A stretch of 40,757 nucleotides of DNA, from contig CAKVMJ010000012.1 in assembly GCA_934772445.1 (NCBI GenBank), positions 1 through 40,757 of the forward strand. The letters are read 5' to 3'. A program made the translations under genes and the position numbers. Positions 1 to 8,900 of the stretch are shown here, piece by piece. The notes beneath the pieces are model-generated. The model ran no database searches, was not told the DNA's origin, and saw only the letters and a program-made list of their open reading frames with translations. Numbering within the stretch: position 1 is the stretch's first letter; each line of letters starts with the position of its first letter. The DNA is from an uncultured Clostridia bacterium. Lineage in GTDB: Bacteria > Bacillota > Clostridia > Christensenellales > UBA1242.

Positions 1-152
1 AACTCTAGGTTTACTCCTGCTTGAGCTGTCCAAGATACATTTGCACTAATATTTGCATTTCCAGCAGTTGCTGCATAGATTGCAACTAACATTGCCGTAA
101 TTACAAGCGTTACTGCTATTACTGTTGCGATAACCTTTGTACTTTTCTTCAT
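1..152 (-). CDS. Secreted protein, N-terminal part only (runs off the window)
   Basis: Only the first 50 codons are in the window. The protein begins with two lysines, then a hydrophobic stretch of about 18 residues (VIATVIAVTLVITAMLVAIY) followed by AAT-AG, which reads as a Sec signal peptide, and then a Ser/Asn/Thr-rich mature start (NANISANVSW). I chose the ATG at 152 because an AGGAGA lies six bases before it; an in-frame ATG at 158 has no room for a ribosome site. The pattern recalls short secreted structural proteins of the TasA/SipW-cognate type, but that is only an impression from the signal region. The promoter at 210-239 is unusual (see there). Confidence 0.7.
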   Translation of the reverse strand, partial: MKKSTKVIATVIAVTLVITAMLVAIYAATAGNANISANVSWTAQAGVNLE

Positions 153-209
153 CTTCATTCTCCTTATATTTATTTTTCCACAGTTTGTAAGTTTATTTCT
201 GTTTTCTCC

Positions 210-239
210 ATTATATTACTTTTTTTTTTTTTTAGTCAA
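210..239 (-). promoter_or_regulatory. Promoter with poly(A) spacer for the secreted protein gene
   Basis: On the minus strand TTGACT (239-234) and TATAAT (215-210) are separated by 18 bases, of which 14 are a single A run (T run at 220-233 on the plus strand). Predicted start of transcription is near 203, about 50 bases before the ATG. A homopolymer in the spacer makes -35/-10 spacing sensitive to slippage. Confidence 0.7.
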
Positions 240-762
240 GTAAAATTCCGCTTAATTTAAAAGTTTTTTAAAAAATTTTAAATTATTTTTGAAATTTTAT
301 CAATTTTATATAAAAATTAAAAAATTTGACCTGAAATTTTAAGATTAAGGCTTAAAAATGAAAAATAATTTTAAATTATCAAATAAATATTTAAAATTAG
401 AAAACATTTACCTTAAATAATTTAATTAAAATATAAATTGTGATTATAAAATAATAAGATTTAAAAACAAATAAGATAATATTCAATTGACAAAAAATTA
501 ATACTAAATATATAATATTTAAAATATAATTCCTATATATTAAAAAAATTATTTTATTAACAATTTCACTTATATATTAAAAAATTTAAAATTAACTTAA
601 AAAAATAAAAGCCATAAGTTTAAGGCTTTTAAAACTATTATTGGGTTTATTAAAATTAATTAATTTTTATATTTTTCTTTAATTTTTTATATTCTTCTAA
701 TTTCGATTAAATTTAAAGATATTTAATATCTATATTTAAGTTAATTAAAATAATGTTAAAAA
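240..762. other. AT-rich intergenic stretch
   Basis: About 520 bases of extremely AT-rich DNA with no credible gene. It holds one clear hairpin (607-630) and many short A and T tracts. A minus-strand open stretch of 16 codons near 657-705 (lysine-rich, following a stop, with no start codon or ribosome site) could be a gene remnant but is too short to call. Confidence 0.5.
607..630 (-). terminator. Hairpin, terminator-like
   Basis: AAAAGCC and GGCTTTT form a 7-bp stem with a 10-base loop. On the minus strand it is followed by ATTTTTTT, so it could be a second terminator for efp read-through or the terminator of a lost gene. No gene lies directly before it. Confidence 0.4.
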
Positions 763-788
763 TAAAAAAAGGACTTAAAATTAAGCCC
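763..788 (-). terminator. efp terminator
   Basis: The minus strand reads GGGCTTA, loop ATTT, TAAGTCC, then a seven-T run. The 7-bp stem (one G-T pair) overlaps the last codons and the stop codon of efp. Confidence 0.8.
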
Positions 789-1338
789 TTGAATAATATT
801 TACCATCGGCTGTGGTTACAATAATCTTTTCGCCTTCATTGATAAACAATGGAACTTTAACTAGCAAACCAGTTTCGATATATGCATCTTTAGTTGTGTT
901 AGTTTGAGTACTACCCTTAACTGCTGGTTCTGTTCTAACAATTGTAAATTCCATTTTTTCTGGAAGAGAAATTCCTAGAAGTTCGTTACCATATCTTGTA
1001 ATATCCACATTCATATTCTCGATTAAGAAATCTTTCTTATCCCCGATTTGAGCATCTGTTAATTCGATTTGGTCGAAAGTTTCCATATTCATAAAACAAT
1101 AATTTCCATTATCGTGATATAAATATTGAACAGTGGTTCTATCAATTCTTGCTTCATCAAATTTAACATTTGTATTGAATGTACGCTCAATTGTTGTACC
1201 ATTTCTCAAATTTTTAATTTTCATTTTCATAAAAGCTGAACCTTTACCCGGTTTAACGTGTAAGAATTCAATAACTTGATAAATATTTCCCTCGATAAGA
1301 AGAGTCATACCATTTTTAATACTATTTACATCTATCAT
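781..1338 (-). CDS. efp: Translation elongation factor P
   Basis: Elongation factor P binds between the P and E sites of stalled ribosomes and promotes peptide bond formation at polyproline stretches. The 185-residue length is normal. The N-terminal KOW-like domain carries the loop HVKPGKGSAF, in which Lys32 is at the position that is post-translationally modified in many bacteria (known for the family); no modification enzyme gene is in this window. The central and C-terminal OB domains follow, with the C-terminal GLLVKVPLFINEGEKIIV signature. AAAGGAAAG precedes the ATG. It has its own promoter (1376-1404) and terminator, so it is monocistronic, divergent from the PLP enzyme gene. Confidence 0.97.
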   Translation of the reverse strand: MIDVNSIKNGMTLLIEGNIYQVIEFLHVKPGKGSAFMKMKIKNLRNGTTIERTFNTNVKFDEARIDRTTVQYLYHDNGNYCFMNMETFDQIELTDAQIGDKKDFLIENMNVDITRYGNELLGISLPEKMEFTIVRTEPAVKGSTQTNTTKDAYIETGLLVKVPLFINEGEKIIVTTADGKYYSRA

Positions 1339-1375
1339 AAAATCTTTCCTTTATCTACAAATTTTTACTAGAATA

Positions 1376-1404
1376 ATTTTAACTATTTTTAACGCATTTG
1401 TCAA
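1376..1404 (-). promoter_or_regulatory. efp promoter
   Basis: TTGACA (1404-1399), 17-base spacer, TAAAAT (1381-1376) on the minus strand. The predicted start near 1369 gives a leader of about 30 bases. Confidence 0.7.
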
Positions 1405-1483
1405 TAAGATTGATATAAAAATGTGTAATATCCCTTTATTTTTAACAAATTTTACAGATAAATCAAAAATAACCAAATTAATA

Positions 1484-1512
1484 TTTACAAATTCAATAAT
1501 TAATAGTAAAAT
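1484..1512 (+). promoter_or_regulatory. Promoter of the PLP enzyme gene
   Basis: TTTACA (1484-1489), 17-base spacer, TAAAAT (1507-1512). Transcription would begin near 1519, giving a very short leader that just holds the AGGAGA at 1521. Confidence 0.6.
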
Positions 1513-1531
1513 AGCCTCATAGGAGAAAATT

Positions 1532-2788
1532 ATGTATTTTGGTTACGATATAGATGAAAAATTAATAAACTTAGCTAAACAAGCTGAAATTGAATTAAAA
1601 GATATTTTTGCAAAACTTGAAGAAACAAGCCTTTTAAATTCTGCAAAAGTTTTGAGTGCTTTCCAAAAGGAAATGGTTTCAACTTCAGATTTTGGCGAGA
1701 TAACTGGTTATGGATACTCAGATTTTGGAAGAGATAAATTAGAAAGAATTTATGCTAATATTTTTAAAGCCGAAGATGCTTTAGTTCGCCCTCAAATTAT
1801 GAGCGGAACTCACGCTTTAAATTTAGCTTTTACTGGATTACTTAAATATGGCGAAACATTTATTTCAATTTCTGGCGAGCCTTATGATTCCCTTCTAACA
1901 ATCATTGGTATTTCAGGAGATAGTAAAAACTCACTTATAAAAAATGGCGTTAAATATGAACAAATTGATTTAATTAACAACGATTTTGATATTCCTAAAA
2001 TCAAAGAAAGATTAAAACAAGGAAATGTAAAACTCGTTGAAATTCAGAGGTCTAGAGGATATTCAAATAGAGAAAGTTTAACAATTGAAAAAATTGAAAG
2101 AGTTATTAAAGCAATTAGAGAAGTTAATTCCGATGTTATTATAATGATAGATAATTGCTATGGCGATTTCGTGGAAGATAGAGAACCTATTGAAGTTGGC
2201 GCGGATATAATCGTTGGCTCTTTAATGAAAAATTTAGGCGGTGGCGAAGCAAAAACTGGCGGATATATCGTTGGCATGAAAGATTTAATTTTAGATATTG
2301 CCGAAAGATTTTCAGCTCCCGGACTTGGAAAAGATATTGGCGCTAATCTAAATCAAAACTTATCTTTCTATAAAGGCTTATATATGGCTCCAAGTGTTGT
2401 ATGTTCTGCATTAAAAACTATGGTTTTTGCTAGTTTTATGCTTGAAAAACTTAATTTTGATGTTTGCCCTAAATATAACGATAAGCGAACAGATATTATT
2501 CAAACTATCACACTAAATTCGAAAGAAAACCTCGTTAATTTCTGCAAAGGTATTCAGTTTGGTTCTCCAATTGAAAGCTATGTAACGCCTGTTCCTGCCC
2601 CAATGCCGGGCTATCCAAACGATGAAGTTATGGCTGGCGGAAGTTTTATTGAAGGCGCTACAATCGAACTTAGTTGCGATGGACCAGTTGTTCCACCATA
2701 CACAGCATTTATGCAAGGTGGATTAACTTACGAATATGGCAAATTAGGAATTATGATTGGCTTAAATGAAATTTTAAAGAATAAATAA
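1532..2788 (+). CDS. Methionine gamma-lyase-like PLP enzyme (YnbB / 'aluminium resistance protein' family)
   Basis: A fold-type-I pyridoxal-phosphate enzyme of the Cys/Met metabolism group. In the 418-residue product, SGTHALNLAF (from residue 91) matches the phosphate-binding turn, IDNCYGDF (from 206) holds the Asp that pairs with the pyridine nitrogen, and SLMKNLGGG (230-238) contains the likely Schiff-base Lys233. The proline-rich motif VPAPMPGYP late in the sequence is also typical of this family, which is distinct from true MetC/MGL and often carries the misleading name 'aluminium resistance protein'. The exact substrate is not known to me; a C-S lyase reaction is inferred. AGGAGA sits 5 bases before the ATG. 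It converges with the thioredoxin pair. Confidence 0.85.
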   Translation: MYFGYDIDEKLINLAKQAEIELKDIFAKLEETSLLNSAKVLSAFQKEMVSTSDFGEITGYGYSDFGRDKLERIYANIFKAEDALVRPQIMSGTHALNLAFTGLLKYGETFISISGEPYDSLLTIIGISGDSKNSLIKNGVKYEQIDLINNDFDIPKIKERLKQGNVKLVEIQRSRGYSNRESLTIEKIERVIKAIREVNSDVIIMIDNCYGDFVEDREPIEVGADIIVGSLMKNLGGGEAKTGGYIVGMKDLILDIAERFSAPGLGKDIGANLNQNLSFYKGLYMAPSVVCSALKTMVFASFMLEKLNFDVCPKYNDKRTDIIQTITLNSKENLVNFCKGIQFGSPIESYVTPVPAPMPGYPNDEVMAGGSFIEGATIELSCDGPVVPPYTAFMQGGLTYEYGKLGIMIGLNEILKNK

Positions 2789-2795
2789 TAAAAGC

Positions 2796-2826
2796 AAAAA
2801 AACGGATTAATTAAAGAAGTTTTTTT
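2796..2826. terminator. Weak bidirectional terminator between convergent genes
   Basis: AAAAAAAC (2796-2803) and GTTTTTTT (2819-2826) can pair over a 15-base loop. The stem is almost only A-T pairs, so it is a weak call, but its position between the PLP enzyme gene and trxA fits. Confidence 0.4.
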
Positions 2827-2841
2827 ATATTTGCATAATAT

Positions 2842-3159
2842 CTATTTAATGCTATTTAAGAATTTCTCAAAGTTCTCTTTGGGTTGATAGCCAAGGCTTC
2901 TTGCAACCACCTCACCATCTTTAAATGCTAAAAACAATGGAATACTCATAGCGCCATATTTAATTGCCAATTCTTCCTCATCATCAACATTGATTTTGCA
3001 GAATTTAATCTTACCCTCGTATTCTTCAGATAATTCCTCTATAATTGGGCTCATCATCATACAAGGTCCGCACCAACCAGCAAAGAAATCCACAACCACA
3101 ATTCCCTTTTCTTTTAAAACTTCTTTTTCAAAACTATCTTTTTCTATTCTTGTTACCAT
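2842..3159 (-). CDS. trxA: Thioredoxin
   Basis: A classical 105-residue thioredoxin that reduces protein disulfides in the cytoplasm. The active site AGWCGPC places the redox cysteines at 30 and 33; the cis-Pro loop is MSIPLF and the C-terminal helix ends in FLNSIK. There is no signal peptide. AGGAGA precedes the ATG by 8 bases. The iron-sulfur reductase-like gene ends two bases before this start, so the two are co-transcribed and this small protein is the likely electron donor. No NADPH-dependent thioredoxin reductase gene is nearby. Confidence 0.96.
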   Translation of the reverse strand: MVTRIEKDSFEKEVLKEKGIVVVDFFAGWCGPCMMMSPIIEELSEEYEGKIKFCKINVDDEEELAIKYGAMSIPLFLAFKDGEVVARSLGYQPKENFEKFLNSIK

Positions 3160-3161
3160 AA

Positions 3162-3359
3162 TTATTTCTCCTTATAATAAAGCATACAATGGCAATAACC
3201 CTCAAAATTTGGGTCTGCAATCTGCTCTCTAAACTCCTTGCACATACATTTATATTCTTCTTTTATTTCTTTTCTGCAAGGACAATAGCCATTTTTTATT
3301 TTTAATCCTTCTTGAACTCTTTTTACAAGTTCTTCATTTTCATTTAATCGTATTTTCAT
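3162..3359 (-). CDS. Ferredoxin:thioredoxin reductase catalytic-chain-like Fe-S protein
   Basis: A 65-residue protein with three Cys-x-Cys pairs: GYCPCRK (Cys26, Cys28), KCMCKEF (Cys38, Cys40) and GYCHCMLY (Cys56, Cys58). This is the signature of the catalytic chain of ferredoxin:thioredoxin reductase, where four cysteines hold a [4Fe-4S] cluster and two form the disulfide that passes electrons from ferredoxin to thioredoxin. The spacing (9 and 15 residues between pairs) differs from the plant and cyanobacterial enzyme but resembles the short forms I know from anaerobes. I chose the ATG at 3359; a longer frame from 3386 has no ribosome site and would start upstream of a TATAAT. It lies directly before trxA, supporting a ferredoxin-to-thioredoxin route. 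The variable chain is absent here. Confidence 0.85.
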   Translation of the reverse strand: MKIRLNENEELVKRVQEGLKIKNGYCPCRKEIKEEYKCMCKEFREQIADPNFEGYCHCMLYYKEK

Positions 3360-3365
3360 AATTCT

Positions 3366-3393
3366 ATTATACCTCAATTTAAACATTTAACAA
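3366..3393 (-). promoter_or_regulatory. Promoter of the FTR-like/trxA pair
   Basis: TTGTTA (3393-3388), 16-base spacer, TATAAT (3371-3366). The predicted start falls on or next to the ATG at 3359, so the transcript would be leaderless or nearly so. Confidence 0.5.
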
Positions 3394-3395
3394 AC

Positions 3396-3420
3396 AAAAA
3401 ATTCTCTAAAATTAGAGAAT
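3396..3420 (-). terminator. Terminator of the LRR/coiled-coil gene
   Basis: ATTCTCTA and TAGAGAAT pair over the loop ATTT (minus strand), followed by a T run (A run at 3396-3400 in plus). It overlaps the stop codon region of the gene at 3422. Confidence 0.8.
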
Positions 3421-3421
3421 T

Positions 3422-4870
3422 TTATCTTGTTAAGTCTATTCCTTGGTCGTTTGCTTTAGAAACGCCTTTTTCTCTTGTTTTTTCAGCTCTCTTTTCCATT
3501 GCTTGAACTTCTGTTTTCATTGTTTTTTCAGAAGAATTTGCTGCGTTAATAATATTCTCACCATCTGGTCTTGCCATCACAGCATCGTGAGCAGCTTTAT
3601 ATTTAAGCAATGCATCTTTTTCTTGAGAACTACCTTTTCCAAAAGTGGCAGAAGCATCTTCAACTTCTCTTTGTCTTTCTCTAAATGCTTCAACAATTCC
3701 ATTATGCGAATAAGATTTACCAGTTCTATTTTCTATATCTTCAATCTTTTCTTGGAAAATGCCTGCTTTTTCAATGTTTTTACTCATAATTCTATCGTGT
3801 TTTAAGGCTCTATCTCTATAAACATTGCCCATAAAAGCAGAATTTGATTCTTTTAATTTACTAATAGGTTTCTTAATCAACCCAGAAATACCATTACTAG
3901 AGAAATATTCAGCAATTGCTCGTTTTTCATTTCTCTTTGCCATAATACATTTATTTATATTTTTGTTATATTTTTCTTCTCTTTTTCTTGCTTTTTCTTT
4001 TTGTCTTTGAATTTTTCTTTTAGCAGTTTCAACTCTTCCTGCTTTTGTTAATCTTCTAAGCAAAGGAAGTTGAGAAATAGCTAAGCCAACTCCAGCACCA
4101 ATACCAATATCTAATAATGCCTTACCTAAAACTGGTAAAATCGCAATTGCTCCAGCACCAGAAACCAATGTGGCAATAGCCACAAATCCAGCATAACCAA
4201 CGCCACCTATTGCAACTCCTAAAGCACCCATTCTAAAAGGTCTTTGACCTTTCAACATTTCCATAAACTTAGATTCTTTAGGCTCAACAACCACTGGTTC
4301 AACATAGCCATTTTCATCTGTTATATATTCAGATTTTAATCCTTGAACTGGTTGTTTTAAGCATTGCTTTGTGATTAAATCACTCAAAGAAACATTAAAA
4401 CCATTACCAGTTGCTTTTTCAAAACCAACCATAACTGGTATATTTAACTTAGTTCTATTTTTATCATCTAAAGATTTATCCACAAATGCACCAACAGAAA
4501 ATTTTGCTTCTGGGCTTTTATCTGAGTTTTGGTCTAACGCACCTCTAAAATTCAATCTTTTTAATTTTGGAAGATTAGCCAAAGCTCCATCTTCAATTTG
4601 AGCCACTCTTCCATCGCCCAAATCTAAAACTTCCAAATTAGGAAAGTTTGAACTTGTAAAAATACCTTTTCCAATAGCCACAGGTGCATAACCCTGCTTT
4701 AAAGCCACTCCGCCACCTCTTTGCAATGGTTGGCTAAAATCAGGCACATTAACTATGTTTGATTCGATTTTTATATTGCTAATATTATTTCTATCTGCTT
4801 CAGGCAAAGCTAAAACATCATTAAGATTTCTAGTTCTCCAACTTTTTCCATCATAAAATGAAATGTTCAT
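3422..4870 (-). CDS. LRR-like protein with Gly/Ala hydrophobic segment and basic coiled-coil tail
   Basis: I do not recognise this 482-residue protein as a named family. It has no signal peptide. Residues 75-110 look like leucine-rich repeats (FPNLEVLDLG..., LPKLKRLNFRG). Residues 213-268 are a long Gly/Ala/Ile-rich hydrophobic region (GALGVAIGGVGYAGF, then AGAIAILPVLG and IGIGAGVGLAIS) that could form a membrane hairpin with glycine-zipper character. From residue 272 to the end it is highly charged, Lys/Arg/Glu-rich and probably helical. A protein with both ends in the cytoplasm and a re-entrant or two-span membrane hairpin is the simplest reading. It is transcribed alone from a perfect consensus promoter and has its own terminator. 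Function unknown. Confidence 0.75.
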   Translation of the reverse strand: MNISFYDGKSWRTRNLNDVLALPEADRNNISNIKIESNIVNVPDFSQPLQRGGGVALKQGYAPVAIGKGIFTSSNFPNLEVLDLGDGRVAQIEDGALANLPKLKRLNFRGALDQNSDKSPEAKFSVGAFVDKSLDDKNRTKLNIPVMVGFEKATGNGFNVSLSDLITKQCLKQPVQGLKSEYITDENGYVEPVVVEPKESKFMEMLKGQRPFRMGALGVAIGGVGYAGFVAIATLVSGAGAIAILPVLGKALLDIGIGAGVGLAISQLPLLRRLTKAGRVETAKRKIQRQKEKARKREEKYNKNINKCIMAKRNEKRAIAEYFSSNGISGLIKKPISKLKESNSAFMGNVYRDRALKHDRIMSKNIEKAGIFQEKIEDIENRTGKSYSHNGIVEAFRERQREVEDASATFGKGSSQEKDALLKYKAAHDAVMARPDGENIINAANSSEKTMKTEVQAMEKRAEKTREKGVSKANDQGIDLTR

Positions 4871-4921
4871 TTTTCATTCCACCCCTTTATATTATTTTGC
4901 TCTCAAATTTATAGTTATACC

Positions 4922-4950
4922 ATTATAACATATTAGTATAATTATGTCAA
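4922..4950 (-). promoter_or_regulatory. Perfect consensus promoter for the LRR/coiled-coil gene
   Basis: TTGACA (4950-4945), 17-base spacer, TATAAT (4927-4922), with TG one base before the -10 box. The start would be near 4915, with a leader of about 45 bases ending in AAGGGGTGG. It is one of the strongest-looking promoters in the window. Confidence 0.85.
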
Positions 4951-4962
4951 TACATTGGTTTT

Positions 4963-5853
4963 TTAAGATTCGATTACCTCAACAACATCAATTGTGAATG
5001 TTTTTTCAATATAGTTTTTGTATTTCACTTTAATTGTATATTGCCCACAAACTGTGTTATTAAAACCATTCAAATCTAACTTATAATTTCCATCACCTTC
5101 ACCCTCTGAAAGTTGAACTTTTCTTCCATCGGAATAAGTTGCATTAACTATAAGTTTAGAAAAATCAACATTTTCGTTTAATAAAATTTGAGTTGGGATT
5201 TCAGTTCTATCAAATTCAAAGCCATTTTCATCGCTAGGTTTTACAGTTACGCAGAATGTTTTTGGATTTAAATCTTTATAAACAACTGCAAACCAATGTT
5301 CGCCCACTTCATATAAAACATCTAAATCTAAGCTATTTGATACTTGATTAGTGATATTATCGTAGTTAAACACATTGTATTCACTTCCATTAAGAAGAGT
5401 TGAACTAGAGTCTTGCTTTATTGCACTAACGCTAATTTTATTTAAGAAATTTTGAATATATGTGTTTGTTACCTTTTCTATATTCACTGTTCTACCAAGC
5501 GCACTTGTATTAACAATGATATTAGAAACCTTTGGTTCTTTTACATCAACCACCACATTAAATTTAAAACCCATATATTCAAGCGTTATATTTTGTTGTT
5601 CGGACTTTGTGGAAGAAAACGAACTTTCAACAATCTTTAAATCATTTTTAATTTCACTATATTTGAATGAGTTTATTTTTCCATTTGAATATTTAACATT
5701 TAAAACCAAACTATTCAAATTTAAAGCCTCTCCATAAGACAACTCTATTTTATCATAAGCACTAATGCTTTTAATTTTTGCATCACAAGAAAGAAGTATT
5801 CCTCCAGATAGCAAAATTACGGCTGTACAAATCAATATTTTAATCTTTTGCAT
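4963..5853 (-). CDS. Lipoprotein with Ig-like (Big_3-type) domains
   Basis: The 296-residue product starts with a lipoprotein signal (MQKIKILICTAVILLSG, then ILLSC), so Cys23 is the likely lipidated residue and the protein sits on the outer face of the membrane. About three beta-rich modules follow: residues 27-105 (SYGEALNLNSLVLNVKYSNG..., GFKFNVVVDV), 108-203 and 208-292 (LNENVDFSKLIVNATYSDGR, ending in KNYIEKTFTIDVVEV). The 'YSDGR/YSNGK ... Y-K-N/G-x-x' pattern is that of bacterial Ig-like group 3 domains, which act as spacers or binding modules. No catalytic motif is visible. AAAGGAG precedes the ATG, and promoter 5877-5905 drives it, divergent from the giant CvpA-like gene. No terminator was found after it. 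Confidence 0.85.
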   Translation of the reverse strand: MQKIKILICTAVILLSGGILLSCDAKIKSISAYDKIELSYGEALNLNSLVLNVKYSNGKINSFKYSEIKNDLKIVESSFSSTKSEQQNITLEYMGFKFNVVVDVKEPKVSNIIVNTSALGRTVNIEKVTNTYIQNFLNKISVSAIKQDSSSTLLNGSEYNVFNYDNITNQVSNSLDLDVLYEVGEHWFAVVYKDLNPKTFCVTVKPSDENGFEFDRTEIPTQILLNENVDFSKLIVNATYSDGRKVQLSEGEGDGNYKLDLNGFNNTVCGQYTIKVKYKNYIEKTFTIDVVEVIES

Positions 5854-5876
5854 AGTAACTCCTTTTTTATAAATTT

Positions 5877-5905
5877 AGTATAACCTAAATTACGAATTTT
5901 GTAAA
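5877..5905 (-). promoter_or_regulatory. Promoter of the Ig-like lipoprotein gene
   Basis: TTTACA (5905-5900), 17-base spacer, TATACT (5882-5877) on the minus strand. The leader is about 15 bases and contains AAAGGAG. Confidence 0.65.
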
Positions 5906-5932
5906 ATGAATTTTTTACTGTTTGTTAATTAC

Positions 5933-5961
5933 TTGCCTTTATTATGAATAAAATATATAAT
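5933..5961 (+). promoter_or_regulatory. Promoter of the CvpA-like giant gene
   Basis: TTGCCT (5933-5938), 17-base spacer, TATAAT (5956-5961). An in-frame ATG at 5944 lies inside the spacer, which argues for the downstream start at 5998. Confidence 0.6.
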
Positions 5962-5997
5962 ATATTTATAATTGTACATAATAAAGAGAGGTGTATT

Positions 5998-8900
5998 ATG
6001 CTTCAAAATATAATAAGGTTTTCTTTGCTTGGAATAATTCTTCTATTTATTTTATTTGGAATTTTATTCGGTGCTAAAAGAGGACTTAGAAAAACTATCA
6101 CGAGAGGAGTTTGGCTATTAATCGGTGCAATTGTTTTATTTTTAATTGTTGGACCTCTATCCGATTGGATTTTAAGCTTTAAAACTTCCACATTTGGCTT
6201 TGGCGAAGCTGGTCAAACTATAAAAAGTTACATAACAGATATGATATGTACAAAATCTGGAATTGAGAATACAGCCGAAAACGCTGAAACAATAGCAAGT
6301 TTGTTACAACTTGTTAGACTTCTTTTAAATTCTATCCTATTTATGATTTTATTTGTTATATTTAGATTCTTATTCTTGCCTTTAAATGCGATTGTTTATA
6401 ATCTATTCCTAAAAAGCAAGGCTGAAAAGCAATATAAAAAGGATTTAAAACAATATAAGATAGATATTAAAAACTATAAAAAACAGGCTAAAAACTTTAA
6501 TAAAGTGGAAGCTGTTGGTTTTGCTGAGGGTGATAAACCTGAATATGAAGAAAATTTGCAACCTATTGATGAAAATCCAGATGAAAAACAAGATAAGGCT
6601 GAAACTCAAGCTTTAGAAGAAAATAATGCTGAAATCATTGAAGATGTAAAACAAGATAATGTTGAGCAAAAAATAGTTCTTCAAAAACCTATTCAAACTC
6701 CCCTAAAACCTAAAAAACCTAGCATGAAAAGATGGTGGGGTTGTTTGGCTGGTCTTGTGGTTGGATTATTCATCTCATCAATGTCTTTAGTTCCAATCAA
6801 TGGAATTATGCAAATTGCAAATGAGATTAATAAAGAACCAGCAACCTTAATTGATGAGTCTAACACCACCGATGGTTTACTAACTGCCCTATTAAAACAA
6901 CAATTAGATAAAAATCCATCAACAGTTTTAGAAACAGAAATTAATGGCGAATTTATTGAATGGGTTATTAATGAATATAACGATGGAATTGGCGGAAAAA
7001 TCTACACATATTCTGGAGCAAGACCTCTATCTAATGTTACATTCAATCAATTAAGTTCAACCAATATTAACGGCACAAAAATTTATTTAAAAGATGATAT
7101 TGTAAGCATTGTTAAAATTTCTTCATTAGCACAATCTTTTCAAACTAAATTTAATGAAACTCAAAAAGGTTACACTGTTTCAAATCTAAATTCCCTTCTT
7201 GAAACTGCAAAACAACTTCTAAATGATACATTATCTTTGCAAATCGTTAAAGGTGTTGGTTCTGTGGCACTTCCTTTAGTTCAGAATTTTGCTAACAATT
7301 ATATTGAAAATTCAAATATTGAAGATAAAGAAATGTTTAAAATGTTGGTTAAATCTGTGATTGAGGGAGTTTCAACAAATTCAAATGCAATCGACACGAT
7401 TAAAAATGACTTACTTGATGTTTTAGATATTGCCATTGAATTAAATGCACCAATTGAAAACCACGAAGATAAAAGTATTTTAACAATCTTATTAACTAAT
7501 AAAGTTGAAGAAGATAAAGCAATATTTATAAAACAACTTGGTAAAAATCATTCCACTCTATCCAATTTGTTTGGAAAAGCATTAAATACAAAACTAACCT
7601 CTTCTGCCCTACCTTACGGCGTTTACTATCTAACCAACTATCTTGGTAAAACATATAATTTTTCACTTGGTGAGGCTATTACTTATGAAGATTTCGTTGA
7701 ACTTAAAAATCTTCAACAAACTTTAATCAATATCGTTGATGAAGGTTTAACAATTTTAGGCGAACTTAATATAGATAATATTTCTTATACTGGTCTTAAC
7801 AAAGCGATATTTGTTTGTGTTGGAAAAATTTTAGATAATGTTAAAAATGGTTTAATGCCTAAAGAAACTTATACAAATTTAATTTCAACCGTGGAAACAA
7901 ACATTTCTAAAATGTTACCAGACCTAAATTTTAATGGTGTTGATTTAAACGATGGAATTAAAGGCGAAAACGGAGTTCTTAAAAATATTTCAAGCATTTC
8001 TTCTTGGGAAGAAGAGTTTACTAAGATTGGAAACGCTTACGATGAATTATTTAATGGAAATAATCCTATTATTCCATTAGTGGATAATAAACCAGATACA
8101 AAAGCAATTAATTGGAAACGAATCGGTGAAAAATTAGATATATTACAAACTACAAAACTTCTAGGTAAAAAAGAAGCTAACAAGCCTAGTCAATTAAATA
8201 AGATTTTACTTGATGCTTTGCAATCATATTTAGATAAAGAAATTGGAAAACTTCCAGAAGTTGAAAATCAAACAACTTCTCAAAAAGCAATTTCAAATAT
8301 TTATGCTTATTTTAAAGATACTGTAACACCAAGGCTTAACGATGCAAATTTCTCTTGGGAAAAAGAGTTTGGCGGACTTAATAGCACAATTGCATTTATC
8401 GTGAATAATTCAGATAAGTTTGGTGGCGATATATTCAATAGCGAAAAAGGTAAATCTATGTTTGTTCAACTTGGCGAGAACTTAGACACTATTGAAGATA
8501 CCACCCTACTTACTAAAAACGATATAAAAACAATTCTTCCAGATTTAATTGATTACGCTGGAGATTTCGGAAGTTCGGAACATATAAATAAAGCAATTAA
8601 TAGTGTTAAAGAAAATATTAGAAATGTTAATGAATTATCTTATGGAAAAGAATTTAAACATATTGAAAAATTAATAAATGAATTAAATTCTTCCGATTTT
8701 GATAACATTTCAAGTTTAGCTTCAAACTTAGGCTCAACAATTGATAGCATTACAAACGAAAAATGTCATAGCGATATTATAACCAATCAAATATTTATCA
8801 ACTTACTAACAGATATTTTAAACGATTATAAATCAAACTTATCAGGAAGCTTATCTAATGGTATTTCAAATTTAATAACAAGCATTGTTGGCTCTGAAAC

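Noticed and set aside
607..630. Hairpin in the AT-rich gap as the main terminator of efp
   Set aside because: A better terminator (763-788) overlaps the efp stop codon. The hairpin is kept only as a possible second or orphan terminator.
5944..5997. Start of the CvpA-like protein at the upstream ATG (5944)
   Set aside because: That ATG lies inside the predicted promoter spacer and has no ribosome site; the ATG at 5998 has AGAGAGGTG and yields a typical hydrophobic N-terminus.
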